Assembly: GCF_000328685.1 (NCBI RefSeq) | Contig: NC_019974.1 | Span: forward strand, 2,781,001 to 2,845,000 | Direction: 5' to 3' | Length of the DNA: 64,000 bases | DNA from: Natronococcus occultus SP4 | Lineage (GTDB): Archaea; Halobacteriota; Halobacteria; Halobacteriales; Natrialbaceae | In this document: piece by piece, positions 1 through 7,460 of the stretch | Position numbering within the stretch: the stretch's first letter is position 1 | How the letters are laid out: each line of letters starts with the position of its first letter | Program-made: the position numbers and the translations under genes | The notes under the pieces: model-generated | What the model was told of the DNA's origin: nothing | Database searches by the model: none | What the model saw: only the letters and a program-made list of their open reading frames with translations

Positions 1-1
1 C

Positions 2-2446
2 GGCGCCGCCGACGTCCTCGGAATCGTCCGGACGGGGATCGCTGCGGCCGGCGTGATCGTCGCCGTGACCCTCTCGAGCGTCGTCCGGATGACGATCCGG
101 GACCGCGCGCGGACGATCCGCGTGGTGCGAGCGACGGGCGCCTCGCCGCGACGGGTTCGACTCGCGTTCGCGGCGCGGGCCGGCGCGATCGCGACCGTCG
201 GCGGCGTCCTCGGCTACGCGATCGGCACGATCGTCACCAACGCGGCCGTCACCGCGGCCGTCGTTGTCGGGCTGCCGACGACCCTGTCGGTCGCCGTGAC
301 GCCCGAGATCCTCCGGCTCGTCGTCGCGATGCTCGCCGCGGTCGGGCTCGTCGGGGTCGCGACGGGGTACGTCACGGCCCGAGCCGCGACGGCGAAACCC
401 CCCGCTCGGGTCGGACGCGAGGAGTCCGGCGGGAGCGAGGACGGACCGCGCGGACGAGTGCGCCGGGTCGGCGCCGGCGTCCGCCGCCGTCTCGGACCCT
501 CGGTGCTGGCCCCGCGGACGATCCTCCCCGCGACGGCGACGCTGTCGACGTTCGCGGTGATCGTCCTGCTGGTCGCCTCGCTCGGGACCGTCGGCGCCTC
601 GCTCGGGACGGCCGGGACGGCGATCGCCGAGCCCGACGCCGCCCACCCCGCCGACAGCCGGGTCTCGGCCGACTACGCCGAGAGCCTCGAGCAGCGGGGG
701 ATCCCAGCGAGCCCGGAGATCCTGCTGTTCGCGAGCCACGACGAGGAGCCCTACCTCGTTCGGGGCGCCGACTACGGGGCGTTCGCGAGCGTCTCCGACC
801 CGCGTCTCGTCGAGGGAACCGAGCCGACGGCCGACGAGGACGCCGTCGTTGGGGTCGAGCTGGCCGACGCCCTCGGGGTCGGGCCCGGCGACGAGCTGGT
901 CGTCGGCGGGAGCACCGACGCGGCGGTCGGGATGGTGACCGTCGTTGGCACCGTCGAGACGGGCGGGTTCGCGGACCACCAGCTGCTGGTCTCGCTACCG
1001 ACCGCGCGTCACCTCTCGGCGCTCGAGGGCGACGACGTGAACCAGATCCGCACGGCCGCCGCACCCGCCGAGGACGCCGACGGCGAGGCGGTGACGGTGG
1101 TCGACGTCGACGGGCCGGCTCACGTCGCTCCCGGCGAGTCGGTCACCGCCGAGGCGACCGTCTGGAACCCCACCGCCGAGGACGTCGAGCGGACTCTCGA
1201 GGCGCAACTCGGGGACGACGAGGCGAGCCGAACCGTCGAGATCGAGCCCTACGAACACCGCACCGTCGCGTTCGAGCTGGCGACGTCCGTGGCCGACGAG
1301 TACGAGCTGACGGTCGGCGACGTGACGAGCTCGGTCGTCGTCGCGGACGCGGCGCCGCTTGAGTCGCCCGCGCTGCCGGCGTCCGGCCCCCCGGGGGCGT
1401 CGCTGTCGGTTCCCGTCGAGACGATCGACGGCGAGCCGGTTTCGAACGCGACGGTGCGGGTCGGGAACCGAACCGCAGAGACAGGCGCCGACGGCGTCGC
1501 GGGAATCGAGCTCCCGGCCGACCCCGGGACGTACGAGGCGACGGTTCGGGCCGGAGAGCGCGAGCACACCGCGTCGATCCGCGTCGCTCGAGACGCCGAC
1601 CGCGACCCCGCGACGTCGGTATCGATCAGCCCGTCCTCGCCGTCGGTCCACGCCCAGCCGACCGCGGCGGTCGAGCTCGTGAACCCGTGGAACCGGTCCG
1701 TCGAGAGCCCGATCGAGCTCGCGGGCGCCGAGGCGAGCGAGCGGACGACGGTCGCTCTCGAGCCCGGCGAGACGACAACGCGGACGACGACGCTCTCCCG
1801 TCAGCCTCCGGGAAACCACTCCGTCGCCGTCGCCACCGGGGACCGAACCCTGGCGACGACCGAGTACGAGGTCGTTGGGGACGACCGCGTGGTGAGCGCG
1901 CTGGCCGCCAGCGGCCACCATCGGGCCGACGGCGGAATCGAGACGGCGATCGAGTACGCCGTCGGCAACCTCCAGGTCCTGCTGGGAGCGCTGACGGCGC
2001 TCGCGGCGGTGACCGTCGTCGGCGCGACCAGCGCCGTCCTCGCGCGAGCGATTCGCGCCCGCCGTCGGACCCTCGCGATCTACCGGGCCACCGGCGCGTC
2101 GCCGCGGCGTCTTCTCGGGATCGTGCTGGGCGACGCCGCCAGGATCGGGGTCGTCGCCTCGGCCGCCGCGGTCGGGGTCGCCGTCGGCGTCCTCGAGCTC
2201 CTGGCCGTGACCGGGCGGCTGACGGCCTTTGGGATCTCGCTTGCCCCCCGGCCGACGGCGACGGTCGCGCTCGCCGTCTTCGGCGGCGGGCTCGTGTTGA
2301 CCCTCGTCGCGGCGCTGGTCGCGACCCTGCCGATACTCCAGCGACCGCCCGCCTCGTTGCTGGCCGCGTCCTCGGCCCGAATAGCGACCGATCGTCGCGA
2401 ACGTTCGGCACCCGGTTCGGAGCCCGAACACGACCAAACTGATTGA
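2..2446 (+). CDS. ABC transporter permease, FtsX/MacB type (5' end outside window)
   Basis: The frame is open from the first bases, so the true start lies upstream; 814 codons are visible. Two FtsX-like membrane blocks frame a long extracytoplasmic part. The first has a segment near the start, the cytoplasmic motif RATGASPRRV and further hydrophobic segments; the last ~180 residues hold four hydrophobic segments and a second copy of the motif, YRATGASPRRLL. The external part (roughly residues 215-660) begins like a MacB periplasmic core and continues with CARDB- and Ig-like beta-rich segments, the second resembling carboxypeptidase-regulatory repeats. The family is powered by a LolD/MacB-type ATPase, and a matching ATPase lies at 3894-4571, separated by a secreted protease. 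Substrate unknown. Family confidence is high; pairing with that ATPase is inferred from position. Confidence 0.88.
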   Translation, partial: GAADVLGIVRTGIAAAGVIVAVTLSSVVRMTIRDRARTIRVVRATGASPRRVRLAFAARAGAIATVGGVLGYAIGTIVTNAAVTAAVVVGLPTTLSVAVTPEILRLVVAMLAAVGLVGVATGYVTARAATAKPPARVGREESGGSEDGPRGRVRRVGAGVRRRLGPSVLAPRTILPATATLSTFAVIVLLVASLGTVGASLGTAGTAIAEPDAAHPADSRVSADYAESLEQRGIPASPEILLFASHDEEPYLVRGADYGAFASVSDPRLVEGTEPTADEDAVVGVELADALGVGPGDELVVGGSTDAAVGMVTVVGTVETGGFADHQLLVSLPTARHLSALEGDDVNQIRTAAAPAEDADGEAVTVVDVDGPAHVAPGESVTAEATVWNPTAEDVERTLEAQLGDDEASRTVEIEPYEHRTVAFELATSVADEYELTVGDVTSSVVVADAAPLESPALPASGPPGASLSVPVETIDGEPVSNATVRVGNRTAETGADGVAGIELPADPGTYEATVRAGEREHTASIRVARDADRDPATSVSISPSSPSVHAQPTAAVELVNPWNRSVESPIELAGAEASERTTVALEPGETTTRTTTLSRQPPGNHSVAVATGDRTLATTEYEVVGDDRVVSALAASGHHRADGGIETAIEYAVGNLQVLLGALTALAAVTVVGATSAVLARAIRARRRTLAIYRATGASPRRLLGIVLGDAARIGVVASAAAVGVAVGVLELLAVTGRLTAFGISLAPRPTATVALAVFGGGLVLTLVAALVATLPILQRPPASLLAASSARIATDRRERSAPGSEPEHDQTD

Positions 2447-2481
2447 TCCTCGAAAACTATATTCAATACCCGAAGTTCTGA

Positions 2482-2493
2482 GAAAGAATTAAC
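2482..2493 (+). promoter_or_regulatory. Promoter of the subtilase gene (BRE/TATA)
   Basis: GAAAGAATTAAC places a purine-rich BRE and a TATA-like box centred about 29 nt before the ATG at 2519. This is typical spacing for a leaderless haloarchaeal transcript and suggests the protease has its own promoter rather than depending only on read-through from the permease gene. Confidence 0.5.
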
Positions 2494-2518
2494 TACACAT
2501 TCGTCGGATCGGACGACT

Positions 2519-3844
2519 ATGTCACGCAACGGCAGATCGCGGAGGGACGTGTTACGGCTGCTAGGGACCGCGGGTGCGAGCCTCTCGTTCGTCGGGCTCG
2601 CCTCGGCGAGCGACGGACGGGCGCGGTACGTCGCTCAAACCTCCAACCCCATGAGGATCGAACGCGCGGGGTTCGAGGTGCTGTCGGAGCTGGCCGACGG
2701 CGATGTCGCGCTGGTCGCTGGTCCCGAGGACGCAACTGACGACCTTGCCGCCGTCTCCGGCGTCTCGACGGCGGTTCCGGACTTCGAGGTCAAACTCGAG
2801 GGGCCCGCGCCCGCCGAGGCAGACGTCGAACCGGCCGTCGTCGACGTCGATCCGGACGACGTCTACGAGGAGTTGCTCTGGGACAAGCAGCTCCAGAAGG
2901 TCCGGGAGGCCCACGAGTACGCCACCGGAGCGGGCCGGACCGTCGCCATCCTCGATACCGGCGTCGACGAGGACCATCCCGATCTGAACGTCGACGGAGA
3001 CCACAGCGTTGTGATCACCGACGGAGAGCCGGTTCAGGAGGTCGGCGACTCGGGGTTCCACGGGACACACGTGGCGGGAACCGCCGCGGGAACGGGTGAC
3101 GTCGCGATGGTCGGAACCGCGCCGGACGCGACGATCGTCTCGGTCCGGATCCTCGGCCCCGACACGGGTACGTGGGGTGACATCCTCGCAGGAATGGCGT
3201 ACGCCGCCGAGATCGGCGCCGACGCTGCGAACATGAGTATCGGGACGGTGCCCATCCCGCCCCAGGCACACGCCGAGGGCTACAACCAGCTGATGCAGTC
3301 GGTCGCGAACACCGTTACGCGTGACGGGACCCTGTTAGTCGGCAGCGCTGGGAACGACGACGCGAACCTCCAGCAGGGCGGCTTCTTCACACTTCCAAAC
3401 AGCCTCTCCGGCGTGTTCTCGATCAGCGCGACGACGCCGACCGATCTGAAGACCCACTACTCGAACTACGGCACCAACGAGATCGGCGTTGGCGCACCCG
3501 GCGGCGGGTATGAGACCGAAGAACGGACGTTCGAGGACGAGGACGTCGAGTACCCGTGGCCGCTGAACGGGGTGTTCTCGACGGTTCCGGACACGGGCCT
3601 CCTTCCCGATCCGTACCCGGACACGACGATCGCCGGCGAGGCCTATGGGTGGGCGATGGGCACCTCGATGGCGGCCCCACAGGTGTCCGGACTCGCCGCG
3701 CTGGTCCGCGAGCGCGACCCGACGACGAACGCTCGCCAGGTCGAGAGCGCGATCGCTCACGGCGCCGAGGGAACGAACGGTCGCAGCAACCCCGACCTCG
3801 CCGCGGGGCGAATCAACGCGTTGCGGACCGTCGAGGACCTGTAG
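2519..3844 (+). CDS. Secreted subtilisin-like serine protease (S8, halolysin-like)
   Basis: 441 residues. The N-terminus has a twin-arginine signal (SRRDVLRLLG followed by a hydrophobic stretch ending near ASA), so export by Tat is expected. An inhibitor/propeptide-like region follows up to about residue 115. The S8 catalytic triad is complete: Asp in AILDTGVDEDHPD, His in GFHGTHVAGT and Ser in GTSMAAPQVSG; the oxyanion Asn is in SAGNDD. The length fits a compact halolysin-type enzyme with little C-terminal extension. It sits between an FtsX-type permease and an ABC ATPase on the same strand, which is unusual and may mean that the transporter and the extracellular protease act together, or simply an insertion into the operon. 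Confidence 0.93.
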   Translation: MSRNGRSRRDVLRLLGTAGASLSFVGLASASDGRARYVAQTSNPMRIERAGFEVLSELADGDVALVAGPEDATDDLAAVSGVSTAVPDFEVKLEGPAPAEADVEPAVVDVDPDDVYEELLWDKQLQKVREAHEYATGAGRTVAILDTGVDEDHPDLNVDGDHSVVITDGEPVQEVGDSGFHGTHVAGTAAGTGDVAMVGTAPDATIVSVRILGPDTGTWGDILAGMAYAAEIGADAANMSIGTVPIPPQAHAEGYNQLMQSVANTVTRDGTLLVGSAGNDDANLQQGGFFTLPNSLSGVFSISATTPTDLKTHYSNYGTNEIGVGAPGGGYETEERTFEDEDVEYPWPLNGVFSTVPDTGLLPDPYPDTTIAGEAYGWAMGTSMAAPQVSGLAALVRERDPTTNARQVESAIAHGAEGTNGRSNPDLAAGRINALRTVEDL

Positions 3845-3893
3845 CGACCCGGGACGATCGGTTATTTGTGATCCCGCCGCCAATCGGTCGGCC

Positions 3894-4571
3894 GTGTCCC
3901 CCGCAGACCCCGTCCTGAAGGCGGTCGACGTCGCCGTTCGCCGTGGCGGCCAACAGATCCTCGCGGACCTCTCGCTGTCGATCCCGAGCGGGTCCCGGAC
4001 GCTCGTCCGCGGCCCCAGCGGCGCCGGGAAGTCGACGCTGTTCGCGGTGCTTGGACTGCTCGAGCCGCCCGACAGCGGCCGGGTCGTCGTCGATGGCACC
4101 GACGCCAGCGAGCTCCCGGAGCGGCGGCGAGCCCGGCTCCGCCGGGACGCGATCGGCTTCGTCTTCCAGGACTTCCAGCTGGTTCCGGACCTGACCGCCC
4201 GCGAGAACGCCCTGTTGCCCCAGAGCCACGGCGGCGACCGCGACGAGGACTGGATCGACGAACTGTTCGACGTCCTCGGGGTCGTCGACCGCGCGGATCG
4301 GTACCCGGCGACGCTCAGCGGCGGCGAGAAACAGCGGGTCGCGATCGCCCGCGCGCTCGCCAACCGGCCCGACGTGGTGCTCGCCGACGAGCCGACCGGA
4401 CAGCTCGATCCCGAGACGACCGACCGCGTCGCGGAGCTACTAGTCGACGTCCAGACCTCGGCTGACACGGCGCTCGTGACGATCAGTCACGATCCGTCGC
4501 TCGAAGGGCTGTTCGATCGCACCGCGACGTTGCGGGACGGACACCTGATCGAGACGACCGACACCAGTTGA
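3894..4571 (+). CDS. ABC transporter ATP-binding protein, LolD/MacB type
   Basis: About 225 residues from a GTG at 3894; the frame is open further upstream, but that part overlaps the protease gene and lacks homologous character. Walker A is GPSGAGKST, the Q-loop region is FVFQDFQLVPDLTARENALL, the signature is LSGGEKQRVAIARAL, Walker B is VVLADEPTG and the switch His is in TISHDPSLEG. This short single-domain form is typical of ATPases that drive FtsX-type permeases (lipoprotein or signal transport rather than import). It starts about 50 bp after the protease stop and likely works with the permease at the window start. Confidence 0.92.
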   Translation: MSPADPVLKAVDVAVRRGGQQILADLSLSIPSGSRTLVRGPSGAGKSTLFAVLGLLEPPDSGRVVVDGTDASELPERRRARLRRDAIGFVFQDFQLVPDLTARENALLPQSHGGDRDEDWIDELFDVLGVVDRADRYPATLSGGEKQRVAIARALANRPDVVLADEPTGQLDPETTDRVAELLVDVQTSADTALVTISHDPSLEGLFDRTATLRDGHLIETTDTS

Positions 4572-4593
4572 GACGGATCGCCGTCCGCGGCCG

Positions 4594-4626
4594 ATTCCAA
4601 ACTATGTTGGAATGGGAAATTTATTC
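4594..4626 (+). promoter_or_regulatory. Palindrome abutting a promoter-like element
   Basis: ATTCCAA (4594-4600) and TTGGAAT (4607-4613) form a perfect inverted repeat with a 6-nt spacer, followed at once by GGGAAATTTATTC, which reads as BRE plus TATA. Transcription would begin near 4650, about 175 nt before the next plausible gene start (4824), which has its own TATA box. It could be a regulated second promoter giving a long leader, or the promoter of a small RNA. Confidence 0.4.
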
Positions 4627-4792
4627 CCCGCCTGCCTGGGATAGTACGCGGACTTCCAGTTTGAACCTGGACCCACCGCACACGGTTGGCCGTTCTCCGA
4701 CGGCCACTCGTGGACATCACCCCCTTTGCCGTTCCTCCCTCTGAACCTCGATACCGACACTCGTGGGTCTCGTACACACGCTTCAAACAACA

Positions 4793-4799
4793 TTTATAT
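4793..4799 (+). promoter_or_regulatory. TATA box for the small HTH gene
   Basis: TTTATAT centred about 28 nt before the ATG at 4824 predicts a leaderless transcript. This decides the start of the small winged-helix gene against longer in-frame extensions, which would begin upstream of the promoter. Confidence 0.6.
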
Positions 4800-4823
4800 G
4801 CAGTGCCGTTGCCGTCTCCGTTG

Positions 4824-5057
4824 ATGTCCACGAGCGAACAGAAACTAGCGGTTTCGGAGGAGCTAGCGATACCGGAGGAGCTGGGCTCGTCACAGGCCAA
4901 GCTCGTCTACCTGGCATTGCTAGAACTGGGGGACGCGACTGCAACCGAACTCCAGCAGCTGCTGGGGCTATCGAAGCTGACACTACTACCGATTCTCTCG
5001 GAACTGGTCGCCGACGGGCTCGCCGACTACGAGCAGGGGACGTATGTCAGCAGGTGA
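4824..5057 (+). CDS. Small winged-helix (MarR/TrmB-like) DNA-binding protein
   Basis: 77 residues, starting at the ATG placed 28 nt after a TATA box. The central part (LVYLALLELGDATATELQ, then a recognition-helix-like LLGLSKLTLLPILSELVADG) matches the helix-turn-helix and wing of MarR/TrmB-type archaeal regulators, but no effector or dimerisation domain follows. The gene overlaps the next by 14 bp (start 5044), so the two are probably translated together. Such one-domain HTH proteins are common in haloarchaea; target genes are unknown. HTH character fairly sure, exact family not. Confidence 0.75.
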   Translation: MSTSEQKLAVSEELAIPEELGSSQAKLVYLALLELGDATATELQQLLGLSKLTLLPILSELVADGLADYEQGTYVSR

Positions 5058-5631
5058 GCGATCGCCGGTTCCGACCGGAAACGCCGACCTCGAGGACGCC
5101 CTCCGGGTCGACTGCTACGTCCGCCCGTCGGTTCCGACGGCCGTCGAGGACGTAATCGAAACCGTCGCCGACCGTCTCGAGGAGCTGTGTCGCGACGGCA
5201 GTATCGAGGAGTACCGGATCGTTCGGTGGCCGCCGGCGGGAGCCGCCGCGCCTGCGGCCGACACGAGTGAGTCGTCCCGCGAGCGGCTGGTCGACTCTTT
5301 CGAGCGCTGGGCCGAGGACGCGACGTCCTCGCTCGAGCCGGCGTTCCGGCGCCGAACGGTCCCGCCGTCGCCGCTCCGTCCGGACGGCGACGACCTCGAG
5401 CGGGTTCGGGTTCCGCTGGTCGCGCTGGCGCTGTACGAAGCCGGCGACGGGGACGACTCCGCCGAGGAGACGACGCTTCGGGGCGTCGTGCCCCACACGG
5501 ACCGAACGGCGACGGGCGCCGATCGGACGTACACCGTCGAGGAGTGGCTCGCGACCGCCGAGCACGTCGACGCGGCGGCCGACGGCACGGCTCGGAGCGA
5601 GCAGGCCCCGCTCCCAGAGGGTGGCCGATGA
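5044..5631 (+). CDS. Conserved haloarchaeal protein, coupled to the small HTH gene
   Basis: 195 acidic residues, no membrane segment or signal peptide. I do not recognise a defined family. The N-terminal 60 residues (with VDCYVRPSVPTAVEDVIETV) look alpha/beta; the C-terminal part has a predicted strand-rich segment ending with DRTYTVEEWLATAEH. The start overlaps the end of the HTH gene and the stop overlaps the next start (ATGA at 5628), so it lies inside a translationally coupled run from 4824 to 7168. A regulatory or accessory role to the HTH protein is inferred only from this overlap. Confidence 0.7.
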   Translation: MSAGERSPVPTGNADLEDALRVDCYVRPSVPTAVEDVIETVADRLEELCRDGSIEEYRIVRWPPAGAAAPAADTSESSRERLVDSFERWAEDATSSLEPAFRRRTVPPSPLRPDGDDLERVRVPLVALALYEAGDGDDSAEETTLRGVVPHTDRTATGADRTYTVEEWLATAEHVDAAADGTARSEQAPLPEGGR

Positions 5632-6794
5632 CGTCCTCGGACCGTGTCGCGGTCATCGGCGCCTCGATGACCCAGTTCGGGCAACGCGAGGCGTGGATCC
5701 AGGAACTGCTCGCCGAGGCCGGACTCGACTGTCTCGAGGACGCGGGCGTCGACGCCGGCGAGGTCGAGCACCTGTACGTCTCGAACATGACCAGCGGCGA
5801 GTTCGAGGGGATGACGGGTGTGATGAACGCGCTGGCCCACGACATCGGCGCGTTGCCGGCCTACACCCAGCGCGTCGACCAGACGAGTTCCAGCGGCGGT
5901 GCGGGGATCTTCGCGGCCTGGCAGTCGATCGCCAGCGGAGCCAGCGAGATGACGCTACTCGTGGGTGGGGAGAAGATGACCCACACGACGACCGGCGAGT
6001 CGACCGACATCATCGCGTCGATCACCCACCCCGTCGAGTACAAGACCGGCGTTACGCTGCCGTCGTTCGCAGGTCTCACGGCGCGCCATTACCTCGAGCG
6101 CTTCGACGCACCCCGCGAGAGCCTCGCGAAAGTGGCGTCGAAGAACCACAAGAACGGCGTCGACAACCCTCACGCGCAGTTCCAGAAGGAGGTCGACGAG
6201 GAGACGATCCTGGAGTCGCCGATCATCGCCGACCCGCTGCGGCTGTACGACTTCTGTCCGGTCACCGACGGCTCGGCGGCGATGCTGTTCTGTCCGGAGT
6301 CGGTCGCAAAGGAGTACACCGATGAGTACGCGATCGTTTCCGGCGTCGACGGGGCGACGGACACCCACGTGGTCCACGAGCGCGAGGACCCGACCACCAT
6401 GCGCGGCGTCGTCGAGAGCGGGAAGGGCGCCTACGAGATGAGCGGCTACGGACCCGACGATATCGACGTCGCGGAGCTCCACGACATGTTCACGATCCTG
6501 GAGTTCCTCCAGATGGAGGGGCTCGGGTTCGCGGAGAAAGGGGAAGCCTGGGAGCTCGTCGAGGAGGGGTACACCGAGCGCGATACCGGCGAACTGCCGA
6601 TCAACACCTCCGGTGGGCTCAAGTCGAAAGGCCACCCGCTTGGGGCAAGCGGCGTCGCCCAGGGCGTCGAGATCTACGAACAGCTCGTCGGCGAGGCCGG
6701 CCCGCGGCAGGTCGACGCGGACGTCGGGCTCTGCTGTAACGTCGGCGGCTTCGGCAACTGCGTGATCACGACCATTATGGAGGCTGCACGATGA
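5628..6794 (+). CDS. Thiolase-like protein (acetyl-CoA acetyltransferase family, Ser in place of nucleophilic Cys)
   Basis: 388 residues, full thiolase length, starting in an ATGA overlap. The fold signatures are present: N-terminal RVAVIGASMTQFGQ, C-terminal GGLKSKGHPLGASG with the catalytic His, and CCNVGGFGNC with the C-terminal Cys. At the position of the acyl-accepting Cys (usually ACASG) the sequence reads TSSSGGAG, so the nucleophile seems to be Ser. Archaeal thiolases of this branch work with a DUF35 protein (encoded next) and sometimes HMG-CoA synthase as a channelling complex. With Ser the enzyme may be non-condensing, use another chemistry, or play a structural role. Family certain, reaction uncertain. 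Confidence 0.9.
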   Translation: MTSSDRVAVIGASMTQFGQREAWIQELLAEAGLDCLEDAGVDAGEVEHLYVSNMTSGEFEGMTGVMNALAHDIGALPAYTQRVDQTSSSGGAGIFAAWQSIASGASEMTLLVGGEKMTHTTTGESTDIIASITHPVEYKTGVTLPSFAGLTARHYLERFDAPRESLAKVASKNHKNGVDNPHAQFQKEVDEETILESPIIADPLRLYDFCPVTDGSAAMLFCPESVAKEYTDEYAIVSGVDGATDTHVVHEREDPTTMRGVVESGKGAYEMSGYGPDDIDVAELHDMFTILEFLQMEGLGFAEKGEAWELVEEGYTERDTGELPINTSGGLKSKGHPLGASGVAQGVEIYEQLVGEAGPRQVDADVGLCCNVGGFGNCVITTIMEAAR

Positions 6795-7168
6795 CGATGG
6801 AGGCGACCCGCTACGCGGACGGCACGATCAGCTACCCCGGCCACCCGCGCAGCCGAGCGGGCGCGGAACCGGTCGGAACGATCGACCTCAGCGAGCACAC
6901 CGCCGAAGTGGTTACCTGGACGACCAGCACGGCGACTCCGCCAGGGATTCGGGAACCGAACCACCTCGCGATCGTCGAGTTCGACGTCAGCGAGGACGTC
7001 GATGACGGCGAGACGTCGGTCCGAGCACTCGTCCAGCTCGCAGACGGTGAGGCCGAGACGGGCGACGAGGTCGAACCCGTCTACACCGAGGAGCTGCGCG
7101 AGCCCGGCGCGGGCATCAGAGAGCCCGACAGCCAGGACTGGGACGGCTACCGGTTCGAACCGGTCTGA
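6791..7168 (+). CDS. DUF35 OB-fold protein, thiolase partner
   Basis: 125 residues beginning in a 4-bp ATGA overlap with the thiolase-like gene. The part from about residue 28 (PVGTIDLSEHTAEVVTWTTS, then LAIVEFDV and ALVQLADGEAETGDEVEPV) fits the DUF35 OB-fold that binds acyl-CoA or bridges thiolase and HMG-CoA synthase. The rubredoxin-like zinc ribbon that usually precedes this domain is missing: no Cys pair is present. A free-standing zinc-ribbon protein starts 100 bp downstream (7269), which could be coincidence. Role as thiolase accessory is known for the family; the partner is inferred from adjacency. Confidence 0.85.
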   Translation: MTMEATRYADGTISYPGHPRSRAGAEPVGTIDLSEHTAEVVTWTTSTATPPGIREPNHLAIVEFDVSEDVDDGETSVRALVQLADGEAETGDEVEPVYTEELREPGAGIREPDSQDWDGYRFEPV

Positions 7169-7268
7169 AGAACCGTCCTCGGCGTCGAATACCCTCGACA
7201 CGCGCGCGGATCGCTTCCCCCACGGACGCCGGCAGAACGCCTTTCCCGACTCGTCCCGACGTCTGCGT

Positions 7269-7460
7269 GTGCGAGGTACGTACCGGTGTTCGTCCTGTGG
7301 CGCTCAGTTCAAAGCGACCCGGAGACAGTGTGGCGTCTGTGGCACGAGCGGCGTCGAGACGACCCGCGACACGTGCCGGGGCTGTGGAACGACGTTCGAG
7401 GACTCCTCGTCCCAGCGGTGTCCGCGCTGTGGCTCCGACGACGCCGAGCGCGTCGCCTAG
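7269..7460 (+). CDS. Small double zinc-ribbon protein
   Basis: 63 residues from a GTG at 7269. Eight cysteines form two zinc knuckle pairs: CSSCGAQ with CGVCG, and CRGCGTTF with CPRCGSDD, so two zinc ribbons are likely. Haloarchaea encode many such small zinc proteins, mostly of unknown role; nucleic-acid binding or protein scaffolding is possible. It follows the DUF35 gene, which lacks its usual zinc ribbon. The stop codon overlaps the stop of the opposing DUF389 gene in a shared CTAG at 7457-7460. The start is uncertain because the frame stays open upstream. Confidence 0.72.
   Translation: MRGTYRCSSCGAQFKATRRQCGVCGTSGVETTRDTCRGCGTTFEDSSSQRCPRCGSDDAERVA

Noticed and set aside
7457-7460. Shared CTAG stop of convergent genes as a special signal
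   Set aside because: A chance overlap of TAG on both strands; common in tightly packed convergent genes.
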